64,000 bases of DNA from Mycolicibacterium alvei (GTDB taxonomy: Bacteria > Actinomycetota > Actinomycetes > Mycobacteriales > Mycobacteriaceae), in NCBI RefSeq assembly GCF_010727325.1, contig NZ_AP022565.1:3534001-3598000 (forward strand), in the 5' to 3' direction. The notes under the pieces were generated by a model. That model did not search any database, was not told the DNA's origin, and worked only from the letters and a program-made list of their open reading frames with translations. The position numbers and the translations under genes were made by a program. Positions 1 to 8,867 of the stretch are shown here, piece by piece; within the stretch, counting starts at the first letter, position 1, and the number at the start of each line of letters is the position of its first letter.

Positions 1-141
1 GGCGACATCGTCCATGCGGGTGCCGTGATAGCCGCGGGCGGCGAACAGCTTGGCCGCGACGCTCAGCAGTTCGTCGCGGCGGGAAGTCCCGTTGGCGGCC
101 GCGCCTCCGCGGCCCCGGCCGCCCTCTGCATCGGAAGACAT
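1..141 (-). CDS. TetR-family regulator, N-terminal fragment
   Basis: Only the first 47 codons are in the window; the gene runs off the left edge. The visible protein starts at an ATG (complement of 139-141) with a Gly/Arg/Ala-rich tail of about 20 residues. It then enters the typical first helix of a TetR DNA-binding domain (SRRDELLSVAAKLFAARGYHG followed by TRMDDVA). TetR proteins are dimeric repressors released by a small ligand. It is divergent from the small ORF and acyl-CoA gene to the right, so it may control them (inference). The ligand-binding domain is not visible, so no subfamily is assigned. Confidence 0.75.
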   Translation of the reverse strand, partial: MSSDAEGGRGRGGAAANGTSRRDELLSVAAKLFAARGYHGTRMDDVA

Positions 142-255
142 AGCACACTCACTATCAGCATGACCCGGACCTTGCCCAGGAAATCAATCAACTAGATGGT
201 TGAACAGTGTAGGCAATTCCCTTCACGACCCTGTTCCCGGCGTGTCGACTGCGTC

Positions 256-261
256 TAGACT
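256..261 (+). promoter_or_regulatory. -10 element for a leaderless start
   Basis: The hexamer TAGACT fits the mycobacterial TANNNT -10 consensus. Six bases separate it from the ATG at 268, so transcription would begin at or next to the start codon. There is no Shine-Dalgarno sequence before that ATG, which agrees with a leaderless mRNA. No convincing -35 element was identified. Confidence 0.45.
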
Positions 262-267
262 GCGGAC

Positions 268-378
268 ATGGATCCGAATCCTGACTACGACCTCAGCGAC
301 GAGAGCGATTTCTTCTTTCCGTGGCTCGCCTGGGGTCTGCGCGGCGTCTACCCGCCGCCGGCCTATCCCCCGGTGTAA
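268..378 (+). CDS. Small acidic/aromatic protein, 36 aa
   Basis: A short reading frame from ATG 268 to TAA 376-378, too short for most gene callers. The product begins with Asp-rich residues (MDPNPDYDLSDESD), then an aromatic patch FFFPWLAWGL, then a Pro/Tyr-rich end with PPPAYPPV. There is no signal peptide or obvious membrane helix. It is placed for leaderless translation by a -10 element six bases upstream. It ends 110 bases before the dehydrogenase gene and could share its transcript. I do not recognise a family. The composition looks like a genuine small mycobacterial protein, but conservation is untested. Confidence 0.4.
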   Translation: MDPNPDYDLSDESDFFFPWLAWGLRGVYPPPAYPPV

Positions 379-488
379 TCAGGACCGGCCGTCAGTCTTC
401 CCACTCCTCACGCGCCGGTGATACCGGGCGCGCCTTCATTCCGTTTCCGCAGCGACAGCGGGCGCGCTGTCGTGGAAGGAGAAACATC

Positions 489-1346
489 GTGACGACCTCC
501 ATCAAGACGGTGACCGTGCTCGGGACCGGAGTACTCGGTTCCCAGATCGCGTTCCAGAGCGCGTTCAAAAGCTTCTCCGTCACGGCCTACGACATCAACG
601 ACAAGGTGCTCGAAGCGGCCAAGGATCGTTTCGGCAAGCTGGCCGAAACCTATGCCAACGAGGTGCCCGACGCCCGCGACGGCAAGGCCCGGGACGCGTT
701 GAACCGGCTGACCCTGACGTCAGACCTGAAGGCGGCCGTGGCCGACGCCGACCTGGTGATCGAGGCGATCCCCGAGATCCTCGACCTCAAGCAGGAGACC
801 TACCGCAAGCTCGGTGAGCTCGCGCCGGCCAAGACGATCTTCGCCACCAACTCCTCCACGCTGCTGCCCAGTGATCTCAAGGACTCCACCGGCCGGCCCG
901 ACAAGTTCCTGGCCCTGCACTTCGCAAACCGCGTGTGGCAGTTCAACACCGCCGAGATCATGGGGACCACCGACACCGACCCGGCGGTCTTCGCCGAGGT
1001 GGTCGAGTTCGCCAAGGCCATCGGGATGGTGCCGATCGAGCTGCACAAGGAGAAGGCCGGCTACGTCCTCAACTCGCTTCTGGTGCCGTTCCTCAACGCG
1101 GCGGCCGAGCTCGCAGCCGGCGGCTACGCGGACCCCGGTGCCGTGGACGACACCTGGCGGATCGCCACCGGAGCGCCCATCGGCCCGTTCCAGATCTACG
1201 ACATCATCGGCCTGACCACGCCGTACAACATCATGGCCCACGGAGACGCCGAAGCTCAGAAGCTCGCCGCGTGGCTCAAGGAGAACTACATCGACAAGGG
1301 CAAGTTGGGCCTCGCCACCGGCGAGGGCTTCTACAAGTACAACTGA
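489..1346 (+). CDS. 3-hydroxyacyl-CoA dehydrogenase (285 aa)
   Basis: NAD-dependent oxidation of 3-hydroxyacyl-CoA to 3-ketoacyl-CoA, as in beta-oxidation or hydroxybutyrate metabolism. The N-terminal Rossmann domain has the dinucleotide motif GTGVLG at residues 12-17. The N-S-S-T segment (121-124) and His144 in the LALHFANR segment match the family's active-site elements. The C-terminal helical domain ends in GEGFYKY, as is usual for single-domain 3-hydroxybutyryl-CoA dehydrogenases. GTG 489 is chosen as start because GGAAGGAG lies 6-8 bases upstream and the Rossmann fold begins at once; the frame is open further upstream but carries no domain. Substrate chain length cannot be read from sequence. 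Confidence 0.85.
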   Translation: MTTSIKTVTVLGTGVLGSQIAFQSAFKSFSVTAYDINDKVLEAAKDRFGKLAETYANEVPDARDGKARDALNRLTLTSDLKAAVADADLVIEAIPEILDLKQETYRKLGELAPAKTIFATNSSTLLPSDLKDSTGRPDKFLALHFANRVWQFNTAEIMGTTDTDPAVFAEVVEFAKAIGMVPIELHKEKAGYVLNSLLVPFLNAAAELAAGGYADPGAVDDTWRIATGAPIGPFQIYDIIGLTTPYNIMAHGDAEAQKLAAWLKENYIDKGKLGLATGEGFYKYN

Positions 1347-1357
1347 GCCAGTGGCAA

Positions 1358-1981
1358 TTACGACGCATCCGCAAGCGAGCGCGGCAGTGCCCGGATCGCG
1401 TAACGGGCGCTGAGCAGAACCAGCGTGGTGGTGACGACGAACAGCGGCCAGCCCATCGCCAGCCGGGCCACCGCGAGCAGCCCCTCCTGCCCCGTGTCGT
1501 AGAGGTAGTTCTGCACCAGGAACCGCGACCAGGACACCGCCGCGAGGACCGCGGTGACGACGGTGAACACCAGCCGCACCCCGGGGACCTGACGCCAGGT
1601 GCTGTCGTTTCCGGTGGCCCAGGCCCAGAGGACCCCGACGAGCGGCCGCCCGACGAGGATCGAGCCGGTCATCACGATGGCCGAGGTCAGGGAAATCCAG
1701 ATGCCCGGAAGATAGAAGTCCTTGGCCTGGCCGGTCACCAGGGCCAGCAGGGCACAGACCGCCACACCGACGAATCCCCACAGCGCAGGCCGGACAGATT
1801 CGCGACGCAGCAGCTGCCAGCCGAACACGGCGGCCGCCGTCACCAGCGCGGCGATGATCGCGGGCACCCGCCCCGAGAGCGCCGAGACCGTCGCGTACAC
1901 GGTCACCGGCAACGCCGAGTAGACCATGCCGCTGACACCGCCGACGCGCGCCATCAGTCCATCGAGTGGGGAATCCTTCAT
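1358..1981 (-). CDS. DUF3159 membrane protein
   Basis: A membrane protein of about 207 residues with five or six hydrophobic segments and the family hallmark GGVSGMVYSALPV near the N-terminus. DUF3159 proteins are common in actinobacteria and have no established function. It converges on the dehydrogenase gene (11-base gap) and diverges from the CorA-like gene. Start choice is uncertain: ATG 1981 gives a short cytoplasmic lead. A TTG at 2074 would add 31 mostly acidic residues but leave only 28 bases before the divergent gene, so ATG 1981 is preferred. Confidence 0.65.
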   Translation of the reverse strand: MKDSPLDGLMARVGGVSGMVYSALPVTVYATVSALSGRVPAIIAALVTAAAVFGWQLLRRESVRPALWGFVGVAVCALLALVTGQAKDFYLPGIWISLTSAIVMTGSILVGRPLVGVLWAWATGNDSTWRQVPGVRLVFTVVTAVLAAVSWSRFLVQNYLYDTGQEGLLAVARLAMGWPLFVVTTTLVLLSARYAIRALPRSLADAS

Positions 1982-2102
1982 GGGGGTGTGGGCCTCGTGT
2001 TCGCGATCGGGCAGGTCCTCATCGAGAGTACCGAGGTCAGCCGAGTGGCCCGCCGGAAGGAATCCGGGCGACAACGGGCCCGCGGTGCTTGACTGGATCC
2101 TC

Positions 2103-3116
2103 GTGAGACACGTGCAGGGACGGGTGTGGCGCTCCGGAATGCCGGTCGACGGCTTCGCGTTCTCCGACATTTCGGACTGTCTGGCCGACGAGGACACCCT
2201 GGTGTGGGCCGACATCTTCGACCCCGACCATGAGGCGCTCGCCGAGTTGGCCGACGAACTCGGGCTCAACATGTGGGCCGTCGAAGACGCCGTCGCCCCC
2301 AAGGAACGCACCAAAACCTCGGTGTATCAAACACATACGTTCTTCACGGTGTATGCGGTCGACGCCCGGGAGCCCGATGCGGACGCGCCGCCGGACACCT
2401 CGCTGTTGATGAAGCACCGCATCTCGGCGTTCGTCCTGCCGCGTGGCCTGATCACCGTCCGACTGCCCGGCCTCAACGGTGCGGCCACCGAGTTCGACAT
2501 CGGCGCGGTGTCACGGCGCTTCGACGAACTCGGCGGCCAGCGGCACGGCGTCGGCGCCCTGGTGCACGGTCTGCTCGACGTCGTGGTGGACGGGCACTTC
2601 GAGGCCGTGGAGGCACTCGACGACGCCATCGATGCGCTCGAGGACGAATTGTTCACCGACGGCGGCCCGCGGCGCGGCCTGCAACGACGCACCTTCCAGC
2701 TGCGCAAGGACCTGGTCGAACTGCGCCGGGCAGTGCTGCCGATGCGCGAGGTGGTCAGCACCATCCAGCACCGCAGGCTGGACACGTCCACGTCGCCCGA
2801 CCTCGATCCGCTCTACGCCGACCTCTACGACCACGTGCTGCGCGCCTCGGAGTGGACCGAATCCCTGCGCGACATGGTCACCACGGTGTTCGAGACCAAC
2901 CTGTCGTTGCAGGACGCACGACTCAACACGGTGATGAAGAAACTCAGCGGCTGGGCCGCCATCATCGCGGTGCCCACCGCCATCACCGGTTTCTACGGCC
3001 AGAACGTTCTGTACCCCGGCATCGACAGTTTTTTCGGGTTCATCGCGAGTACCGCTTTGATTGTTGTGCTCGTCATCCTGTTGTATGTGATGTTCAAACG
3101 CCGGGACTGGCTGTAG
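2103..3116 (+). CDS. corA: CorA-like divalent cation transporter with YGQN loop
   Basis: A 337-residue CorA-superfamily protein (Mg2+/Co2+/Ni2+ or Zn2+ transport). A soluble alpha/beta domain is followed by a long helix (about 160-285) and two C-terminal membrane helices (about 283-300 and 310-330), ending in the basic FKRRDWL tail. The loop between the helices normally reads YGMN; here it is YGQN (residues 298-301), so the selectivity Met is replaced by Gln. GTG 2103 is chosen because it gives normal family length, though an upstream in-frame GTG at about 2085 is possible. Divergent from the DUF3159 gene; no riboswitch recognised in the short intergenic space. Confidence 0.8.
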   Translation: MRHVQGRVWRSGMPVDGFAFSDISDCLADEDTLVWADIFDPDHEALAELADELGLNMWAVEDAVAPKERTKTSVYQTHTFFTVYAVDAREPDADAPPDTSLLMKHRISAFVLPRGLITVRLPGLNGAATEFDIGAVSRRFDELGGQRHGVGALVHGLLDVVVDGHFEAVEALDDAIDALEDELFTDGGPRRGLQRRTFQLRKDLVELRRAVLPMREVVSTIQHRRLDTSTSPDLDPLYADLYDHVLRASEWTESLRDMVTTVFETNLSLQDARLNTVMKKLSGWAAIIAVPTAITGFYGQNVLYPGIDSFFGFIASTALIVVLVILLYVMFKRRDWL

Positions 3117-3233
3117 CAAAACTGCGCCACGGGTCACATCCCCCAAAAGGGGCATGGGCGTTATCTGAACACAAATGCGACACTCTTCCAGGCTGAACCA
3201 AGAGGCCTAACAGACAGAAACGGAGCGGATTCG

Positions 3234-4757
3234 ATGCTCATCGGGATCCCGCACGAGTCCCTACCTGGGGAAACGCGCGTCGCCGCCACACCTCAGACGG
3301 TCGGGCAGATCATCAAGCTCGGCTACACGGTAGTCGTAGAAACCGGCGCCGGTACTGCCTCGAGCTTCTCCGACGCCGCCTATGCCGACGCCGGTGCCGA
3401 GATCGGTAACGCGTGGGACGCCGACGTCGTACTGAAGGTCAATGCACCTGATGATGCCGAGATCGCCAAGCTGCGCGACGGAGCGACGCTGGTGAGCTTG
3501 ATCTCACCCGGGCTCAAGCCCGAGCTCGTCGAGAAGCTGTCCACCCGGCCGATCACGGTGCTGGCGATGGACGCGGTGCCGCGTATCTCGCGCGCCCAGT
3601 CGCTGGACGTGCTGTCCTCGATGGCCAACATCGCCGGTTACCGCGCCGTCGTCGAGGCCGCCCACGCATTCGGCCGCTTCTTCACCGGACAGGTGACCGC
3701 GGCGGGCAAGGTGCCGCCGGCCAAGGTTCTCGTGGTCGGCGCCGGAGTGGCCGGCCTCGCCGCCATCGGCGCCGCCGGCAGCCTGGGTGCCATCGTGCGC
3801 GCCACCGACCCGCGGCCCGAGGTGGCCGATCAGGTCGCCTCGCTCGGCGGCGAGTACCTGTCCGTCGCGAACGAGGCCGCTGAGGTCTCCGCCACGGGCT
3901 ACGCCAAGGAGATGGACGACGACTACAAGGCCCGCGAGGCGCAGCTGTACGCCGAGCAGTGCAAGGACGTCGACATCATCGTCACGACGGCGCTGATCCC
4001 CGGTAAGCCCGCGCCGCGCATCATCACCGCCGAGATGGTGGCCTCGATGAAGTCGGGCAGCGTCATCGTCGACATGGCCGCGGCCAACGGCGGCAACGTC
4101 GAGGGCACCGTCAAGGACCAGGCGATCGTCACCGACAACGGCGTGACGATCATCGGCTACACCGACCTGGCCGGCCGCCTGCCCGCCCAGGCGTCCCAGC
4201 TGTACGGCACCAACCTGGTGAACCTGCTCAAGCTGCTGACCCCGGAGAAGGACGGCAAGGTCGTCCTCGACTGGGACGACGTCGTGCAGCGTTCGGTGAC
4301 CGTGGTGCGCGACGGCGAGACCACCTGGCCCCCGCCGCCGGTGCAGGTCTCCGCCGCCCCGGCCGCACAGCCGGTTGCCGCTCCGGTGGTCAAGGAAGAG
4401 AAGCCGCCGATGTCCACCGGGCGCCGGCTCGGGGTCACCTTCACGGTTGCCGCTGCGATCTTCGCCCTCATCGCGATCTCACCGGCCGCGCTGCAGGTCC
4501 ACCTGACGGTGTTCGCGCTGGCGATCGTGATCGGCTACTACGTCATCGGCAATGTGCACCATGCGCTGCACACCCCGCTGATGTCGGTGACCAACGCGAT
4601 CTCGGGAATCATCGTGGTGGGCGCGCTGCTGCAGATCGGCCACGGCGATGCCCTGGTGACCGGAATTGCCACCGCGGCCATCCTGCTGGCCAGCATCAAC
4701 GTATTCGGCGGCTTCGCGGTGACCCGCCGCATGCTCGCGATGTTCTCCCGCAGCTAG
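3234..4757 (+). CDS. pntA: NAD(P) transhydrogenase subunit alpha (fused, 507 aa)
   Basis: Alpha subunit of the proton-translocating transhydrogenase, which uses the proton gradient to drive hydride transfer from NADH to NADP+. Residues 1-370 are the NAD(H)-binding domain I, including the Rossmann motif [21 protein letters not shown] near 165-185. A Pro/Ala-rich linker (about 375-390) leads to four hydrophobic helices of domain II (about 400-500). The length matches enteric PntA (about 510 aa) rather than the split pntAa/pntAb arrangement of M. tuberculosis. ATG 3234 follows GGAGCGG. It is 36 bases upstream of pntB and clearly in the same operon. Confidence 0.93.
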   Translation: MLIGIPHESLPGETRVAATPQTVGQIIKLGYTVVVETGAGTASSFSDAAYADAGAEIGNAWDADVVLKVNAPDDAEIAKLRDGATLVSLISPGLKPELVEKLSTRPITVLAMDAVPRISRAQSLDVLSSMANIAGYRAVVEAAHAFGRFFTGQVTAAGKVPPAKVLVVGAGVAGLAAIGAAGSLGAIVRATDPRPEVADQVASLGGEYLSVANEAAEVSATGYAKEMDDDYKAREAQLYAEQCKDVDIIVTTALIPGKPAPRIITAEMVASMKSGSVIVDMAAANGGNVEGTVKDQAIVTDNGVTIIGYTDLAGRLPAQASQLYGTNLVNLLKLLTPEKDGKVVLDWDDVVQRSVTVVRDGETTWPPPPVQVSAAPAAQPVAAPVVKEEKPPMSTGRRLGVTFTVAAAIFALIAISPAALQVHLTVFALAIVIGYYVIGNVHHALHTPLMSVTNAISGIIVVGALLQIGHGDALVTGIATAAILLASINVFGGFAVTRRMLAMFSRS

Positions 4758-4793
4758 AACCTGCGTGCCCACAAAGACTTTGGAATGGATTCC

Positions 4794-6233
4794 ATGTTCA
4801 CCCTAGAAAACGTTGCCACCGCCGCCTACGTCGTCGCGGCACTGCTCTTCATCCTGGCTCTGGCCGGATTGTCCAAGCACGAAACGTCGCGGGCCGGAAA
4901 CGCCTTCGGCATGGCCGGCATGACGATCGCCCTGGTCGCCACCATCGCCCTGGCCTTCGAGCACAAGATCGAGCCGCTGGGCCTGGGCCTGCTGGTCGTC
5001 GCCATGATCATCGGCGCCGCGATCGGCCTCTGGCGCGCCAAGGTCGTCGAGATGACCGGCATGCCCGAACTGATCGCGTTGCTGCACAGCTTCGTCGGTC
5101 TGGCCGCGGTCCTCGTCGGCTGGAACGGCTACCTGCACGTCGAGGGCGATCCCGCCGGGGCCGAGGCCGCCAAACTCGCCGGCGAGGGCATGCTCGGCAT
5201 CCACTCCGCCGAGGTGTTCATCGGTGTCTTCATCGGTGCCGTCACCTTCACCGGCTCGATCGTGGCCAACCTCAAGCTGTCCGCCCGGATGAAGTCCGCG
5301 CCGCTGATGCTGCCCGGCAAGAACTTCCTCAACGTCGGCTCGCTCGTGCTGTTCGCCGCCCTGACCGTGTGGTTCTGCATCTCCCCGAACCTGTGGCTCC
5401 TGGTCGGTGTCACCGTGCTCGCGCTGCTGCTGGGCTGGCACCTGGTCGCCTCGATCGGCGGCGGCGACATGCCCGTCGTGGTGTCGATGCTCAACAGCTA
5501 CTCGGGTTGGGCCGCGGCCGCCTCCGGCTTCCTGCTCGGCAACGACCTGCTGATCATCACCGGCGCCCTGGTGGGCTCCTCCGGTGCGTACCTGTCCTAC
5601 ATCATGTGCAAGGCCATGAACCGGTCGTTCATCTCGGTGATCGCGGGTGGTTTCGGCATCGAGGCCGGGCCGGCCGAGGACAAGGACTACGGCGAGCATC
5701 GCGAGATCAATGCCGAGGGTGCGGCCGAACTGCTCGCCCACGCCGACTCGGTGATCATCACGCCCGGCTACGGCATGGCCGTCGCCCAGGCCCAGTACGG
5801 TGTGGCCGACCTGACCCGCAAGCTGCGTGAGCACGGCGTCAACGTCCGCTTCGGCATCCACCCGGTCGCGGGCCGCCTGCCCGGCCACATGAACGTGCTG
5901 CTGGCCGAGGCCAAGGTGCCCTACGACATCGTGCTCGAGATGGACGAGATCAACGACGACTTCGCCGGCACCTCCGTCGTACTCGTGATCGGTGCCAACG
6001 ACACCGTGAACCCGGCCGCGTCCGAGGACCCGTCCAGCCCGATCGCCGGTATGCCGGTGCTCACGGTGTGGAACGCCGACCACGTCATCGTGTTCAAGCG
6101 CTCCATGGCCTCGGGCTACGCGGGCGTGCAGAACCCGCTGTTCTTCCGCGAGAACACGCAGATGCTCTTCGGCGACGCCCGCGACCGCGTCAACGACATC
6201 CTGGCCGCGCTCCCCGCTGCCGAGCGCGTCTAG
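4794..6233 (+). CDS. pntB: NAD(P) transhydrogenase subunit beta
   Basis: Beta subunit of the transhydrogenase (479 aa). The first 270 residues carry about eight or nine membrane helices of domain II that form the proton path. The C-terminal third is the NADP(H)-binding domain III, with the family segments [34 protein letters not shown] and [13 protein letters not shown] 4794 is preferred over the in-frame ATG 4785 because GGAATGGA lies six bases before it and the protein then begins MFTLE, as in homologues. The operon ends at the strong hairpin at 6248-6295. Confidence 0.93.
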   Translation: MFTLENVATAAYVVAALLFILALAGLSKHETSRAGNAFGMAGMTIALVATIALAFEHKIEPLGLGLLVVAMIIGAAIGLWRAKVVEMTGMPELIALLHSFVGLAAVLVGWNGYLHVEGDPAGAEAAKLAGEGMLGIHSAEVFIGVFIGAVTFTGSIVANLKLSARMKSAPLMLPGKNFLNVGSLVLFAALTVWFCISPNLWLLVGVTVLALLLGWHLVASIGGGDMPVVVSMLNSYSGWAAAASGFLLGNDLLIITGALVGSSGAYLSYIMCKAMNRSFISVIAGGFGIEAGPAEDKDYGEHREINAEGAAELLAHADSVIITPGYGMAVAQAQYGVADLTRKLREHGVNVRFGIHPVAGRLPGHMNVLLAEAKVPYDIVLEMDEINDDFAGTSVVLVIGANDTVNPAASEDPSSPIAGMPVLTVWNADHVIVFKRSMASGYAGVQNPLFFRENTQMLFGDARDRVNDILAALPAAERV

Positions 6234-6247
6234 TTTCTTCGCCGAGC

Positions 6248-6295
6248 AGACATAAAACTGCCCCTTTTCTTCGGAAAAGGGGCAGTTTTATGTCT
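6248..6295 (+). terminator. 22-bp perfect stem with TTCG loop after pntB
   Basis: Bases 6248-6269 pair perfectly with 6274-6295 around the tetraloop TTCG. The upper stem is GC-rich (CTGCCCC/GGGGCAG) and flanked by A/T runs, so either strand gives a stable hairpin with a short T tract. It starts 14 bases after the pntB stop and ends 25 bases before the RidA start codon, isolating the transhydrogenase operon from the next genes. Confidence 0.8.
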
Positions 6296-6319
6296 TGTCG
6301 CGGAATGAAGGAGAGGCCC

Positions 6320-6700
6320 ATGAGACTGGTTGTGCCGGAGTGGATGCAGCCGATGTACGACGCCCACCACTTCGCACCCGCAGTGATCGACGGCGACCAC
6401 CTGCGCTGCTCGGGGATGATGGGCCTGCGGCCGGACCTGACCCTGCCCGAGGAACCGCAGGCACAGTTCACGCAGGCGTTCGAGAACCTGCGCGGGCTGC
6501 TGGCCGAGGCGGGGCTGACGTTCGCCGATGTCGTCGACATCACCAGCTTCCACGTCGACCTGCAGCACCACATCCAGGCGTTCGGCGCGGTCAAGGACCA
6601 GTTCGTGGCAGCGCCGTACCCGGCGTGGACCGCCGTCGGTGTCACCGAGCTGGCCATGGGCGCGCTGGCCGAGATCAAGATCCTCGCGCGGATGCGCTGA
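6320..6700 (+). CDS. RidA/YjgF-family protein (126 aa)
   Basis: A small trimeric-fold protein of the Rid family. Members hydrolyse reactive enamine/imine intermediates or act in related roles. The sequence shows the expected layout: a short beta N-terminus, then CSGMMGLRPD, the helix QFTQAFENLRGLLAEAG, a VVDITSFHVDL strand, and PAWTAVGVTELAMGALAEIKILARM at the C-terminus. The canonical arginine in the C-terminal R-x-x-V segment is not clear here; WTAVGV is present instead, so classical RidA activity is uncertain. ATG 6320 follows AAGGAGAGG. It precedes an acyl-CoA dehydrogenase by 46 bases and may be co-transcribed with it. Confidence 0.8.
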   Translation: MRLVVPEWMQPMYDAHHFAPAVIDGDHLRCSGMMGLRPDLTLPEEPQAQFTQAFENLRGLLAEAGLTFADVVDITSFHVDLQHHIQAFGAVKDQFVAAPYPAWTAVGVTELAMGALAEIKILARMR

Positions 6701-6746
6701 CCGCCACCGGTTTCCCCACCGAGAAGAGAAACTAGGATGTGCAAGT

Positions 6747-7886
6747 ATGCCGGTTGACCGCCTCTTGCCCTCGGACGACGCTCGCGACCTCATCGCGCTG
6801 ACCCGCGATGTCGCCGACAAGGTCCTCGACCCGATCGTCGACGAGTACGAGCGCGACGAGAAATATCCCGACGGCGTCATGGCCCAGCTCGGCGCGGCCG
6901 GACTGTTGAGCCTGCCCCAACCCGAGGAGTGGGGTGGCGGTGGTCAGCCGTACGAGGTCTACCTGCAGGTACTTGAGGAGATCGCCGCGCGGTGGGCCGC
7001 GATCGGCGTCGCGGTCAGCGTGCACAGCCTGTCCTCGCACCCGCTGCTGGCCTACGGCGCCGAGGAACAGAAGAAGCGCTGGCTGCCGGACATGCTGTCC
7101 GGTGAGCAGATCGGCGCCTACAGCCTGTCCGAACCGCAGGCCGGCTCCGATGCCGGGGCACTGAGCTGCAAGGCCACCCGCGACGGCGACAGCTACGTCC
7201 TCAACGGGTCGAAGGCGTGGATCACCCACGGCGGCAGGGCCGATTTCTACACCCTGTTCGCCCGTACCGGCGAGGGCAGCAAGGGCATCTCCTGCTTCCT
7301 GGTCCCCGCCGATCTCGAAGGCCTCAGTTTCGGCAAGCCCGAGGAGAAGATGGGCCTGCACGCGGTGCCCACCACCTCGGCGTTCTACGACAACGCGCGC
7401 CTGGACGCCGACCGGTTGATCGGACAAGAGGGCCAAGGCCTGTCGATCGCGTTCTCCGCGCTGGACTCCGGCCGCCTCGGCATCGCCGCGGTCGCCGTCG
7501 GTATCGCGCAGGCCGCCCTGGACGAGGCCATCCGGTACGCCAACGAGCGAACCACGTTCGGCCGCAAGATCATCGACCATCAGGGGCTCGGCTTCCTGCT
7601 GGCCGATATGGCCGCCGCGGTGGTCAGCGCGCGGGCCACGTATGTGGATGCCGCCCGCAGACGGGATCAAGGCCTGCCCTACTCGACCCAGGCCAGCGTC
7701 GCGAAGCTGATCGCCACCGACGCGGCGATGAAGGTCACCACCGATGCCGTGCAGGTGTTCGGCGGCGTCGGCTACACCCGCGACTTCCGCGTCGAGCGGT
7801 TCATGCGCGAAGCCAAGATCACCCAGATCTTCGAAGGCACCAATCAGATTCAGCGCCTGGTCATCTCGCGGGGGCTGGGATCCTGA
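6747..7886 (+). CDS. Acyl-CoA dehydrogenase (379 aa)
   Basis: FAD-dependent alpha,beta-dehydrogenation of an acyl-CoA thioester. The three domains of the family are visible: N-terminal helices; a middle beta domain with AYSLSEPQAGSDAGAL and KAWITHGGRADFYTLFARTG, which bind FAD and substrate; and a C-terminal helical domain with ERTTFGRKIIDHQ and FGGVGYTRDFRVERFMREAKI. IFEGTNQIQ near the end carries the glutamate expected as catalytic base. Closest in type to short/branched-chain enzymes. ATG 6747 gives normal length. Its 3' end overlaps the convergent hydrolase gene by 26 bases. Confidence 0.88.
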   Translation: MPVDRLLPSDDARDLIALTRDVADKVLDPIVDEYERDEKYPDGVMAQLGAAGLLSLPQPEEWGGGGQPYEVYLQVLEEIAARWAAIGVAVSVHSLSSHPLLAYGAEEQKKRWLPDMLSGEQIGAYSLSEPQAGSDAGALSCKATRDGDSYVLNGSKAWITHGGRADFYTLFARTGEGSKGISCFLVPADLEGLSFGKPEEKMGLHAVPTTSAFYDNARLDADRLIGQEGQGLSIAFSALDSGRLGIAAVAVGIAQAALDEAIRYANERTTFGRKIIDHQGLGFLLADMAAAVVSARATYVDAARRRDQGLPYSTQASVAKLIATDAAMKVTTDAVQVFGGVGYTRDFRVERFMREAKITQIFEGTNQIQRLVISRGLGS

Positions 7887-8775
7887 CGAACGGCGTGACC
7901 GCGGCCAGGAACTGATCGGGCTGCTCGACCATCGGCGTGTGTCCGGACCCCTCGATCACCACCGGCGGCAATCCGGCGGCGGTGTAGCGCTCCACGTTGG
8001 GCGCGGTCGGGGTCAGCACATCCTCGTCGCCCCACAGCACCAACACCGGCTTGTGCAGTGCGGCAAGGGTTTCCACCGTCGGATGCGGACCTTCGGTGGA
8101 GTCGCACAACCCGGTGTAGGTCAGGCGCTCCAGCGAGCGGTGCGCGTAATCGGGCACCGGGTAGTCCGCGGCGAACCCCGTCTGCAGTGACCCCTCGCTG
8201 ATCGCGTCGACGCTGCGGGCCAGATCCATCGCCGGGCCGATCACCGGCCAGCACACCATCTGCCCCAACAGCGGCATGGTGACCAGGTCATCGGCGGCCG
8301 GGGTGTCCGAGACCACGACCCGCTCCACCAGGTCGGGGTACTGCCGGGCCAGCTCGGCCGAGACCGCCCCGCCCATCGAATGCCCGACCAGCACCGCACG
8401 CCGCACACCGAGTGCCACGAGCGCGTTGCGCACCGCCGTGGCCTGTTCGGCCGAGTGATACGCGGCACCGTCGGCGGGCGCCTCGGAGCCGCCGTGGCCG
8501 ACCAGATCGATCGCGATCACCCGCTGGTCGCGGGCCAGCTGCGGGGCCACCTGTTCCCACCACTCGATCGAGGCCGAGTACCCGTGCAGCAACACCACCG
8601 CACGCTCCCCCGGCGGCCCGTATTCACGCACGTTGAGGTCCGGGCCGTCCAGCTCCAGCACGTGCCCGCCCGCGAACGGCTCGGCCTGGCGATGCTCTTT
8701 GGTCGCCACCAGTTCGTTGAGCAGCAACGCCGCCACGACCAGCACCAGCACGCCCAGGGCGATGCGCAATTTCAT
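7861..8775 (-). CDS. Membrane-anchored or secreted alpha/beta hydrolase
   Basis: A 304-residue serine hydrolase. It begins with a positively charged N-terminus and one hydrophobic segment (LRIALGVLVLVVAALLLNELV), so it is probably exported or membrane-tethered. The hydrolase fold is marked by the HGYSAS oxyanion loop, DLVGHGGS, the nucleophile elbow GHSMGGA, an acid in VLWGDEDVLTP and the catalytic His in IEGSGHTPMVEQP. ATG 8775 is used; in-frame sequence further upstream lacks a domain. Substrate is unknown. It converges on and overlaps the acyl-CoA dehydrogenase gene and diverges from the LCP gene, 92 bases away. Confidence 0.82.
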   Translation of the reverse strand: MKLRIALGVLVLVVAALLLNELVATKEHRQAEPFAGGHVLELDGPDLNVREYGPPGERAVVLLHGYSASIEWWEQVAPQLARDQRVIAIDLVGHGGSEAPADGAAYHSAEQATAVRNALVALGVRRAVLVGHSMGGAVSAELARQYPDLVERVVVSDTPAADDLVTMPLLGQMVCWPVIGPAMDLARSVDAISEGSLQTGFAADYPVPDYAHRSLERLTYTGLCDSTEGPHPTVETLAALHKPVLVLWGDEDVLTPTAPNVERYTAAGLPPVVIEGSGHTPMVEQPDQFLAAVTPFVRIPAPAR

Positions 8776-8867
8776 GGTGCGCACGGTAGTGCGCGACCGC
8801 CGCTGGTGACCAGCCATTTTCCCCGGTGGTAACGGGCGCGGCGAACGGCCTCATAATGGCAGGTGCC

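Noticed and set aside
4803..6083. Long minus-strand open frame opposite pntB
   Set aside because: A His/Asp/Gly-rich shadow of the pntB codons with no family resemblance; typical of antisense frames in high-GC DNA.
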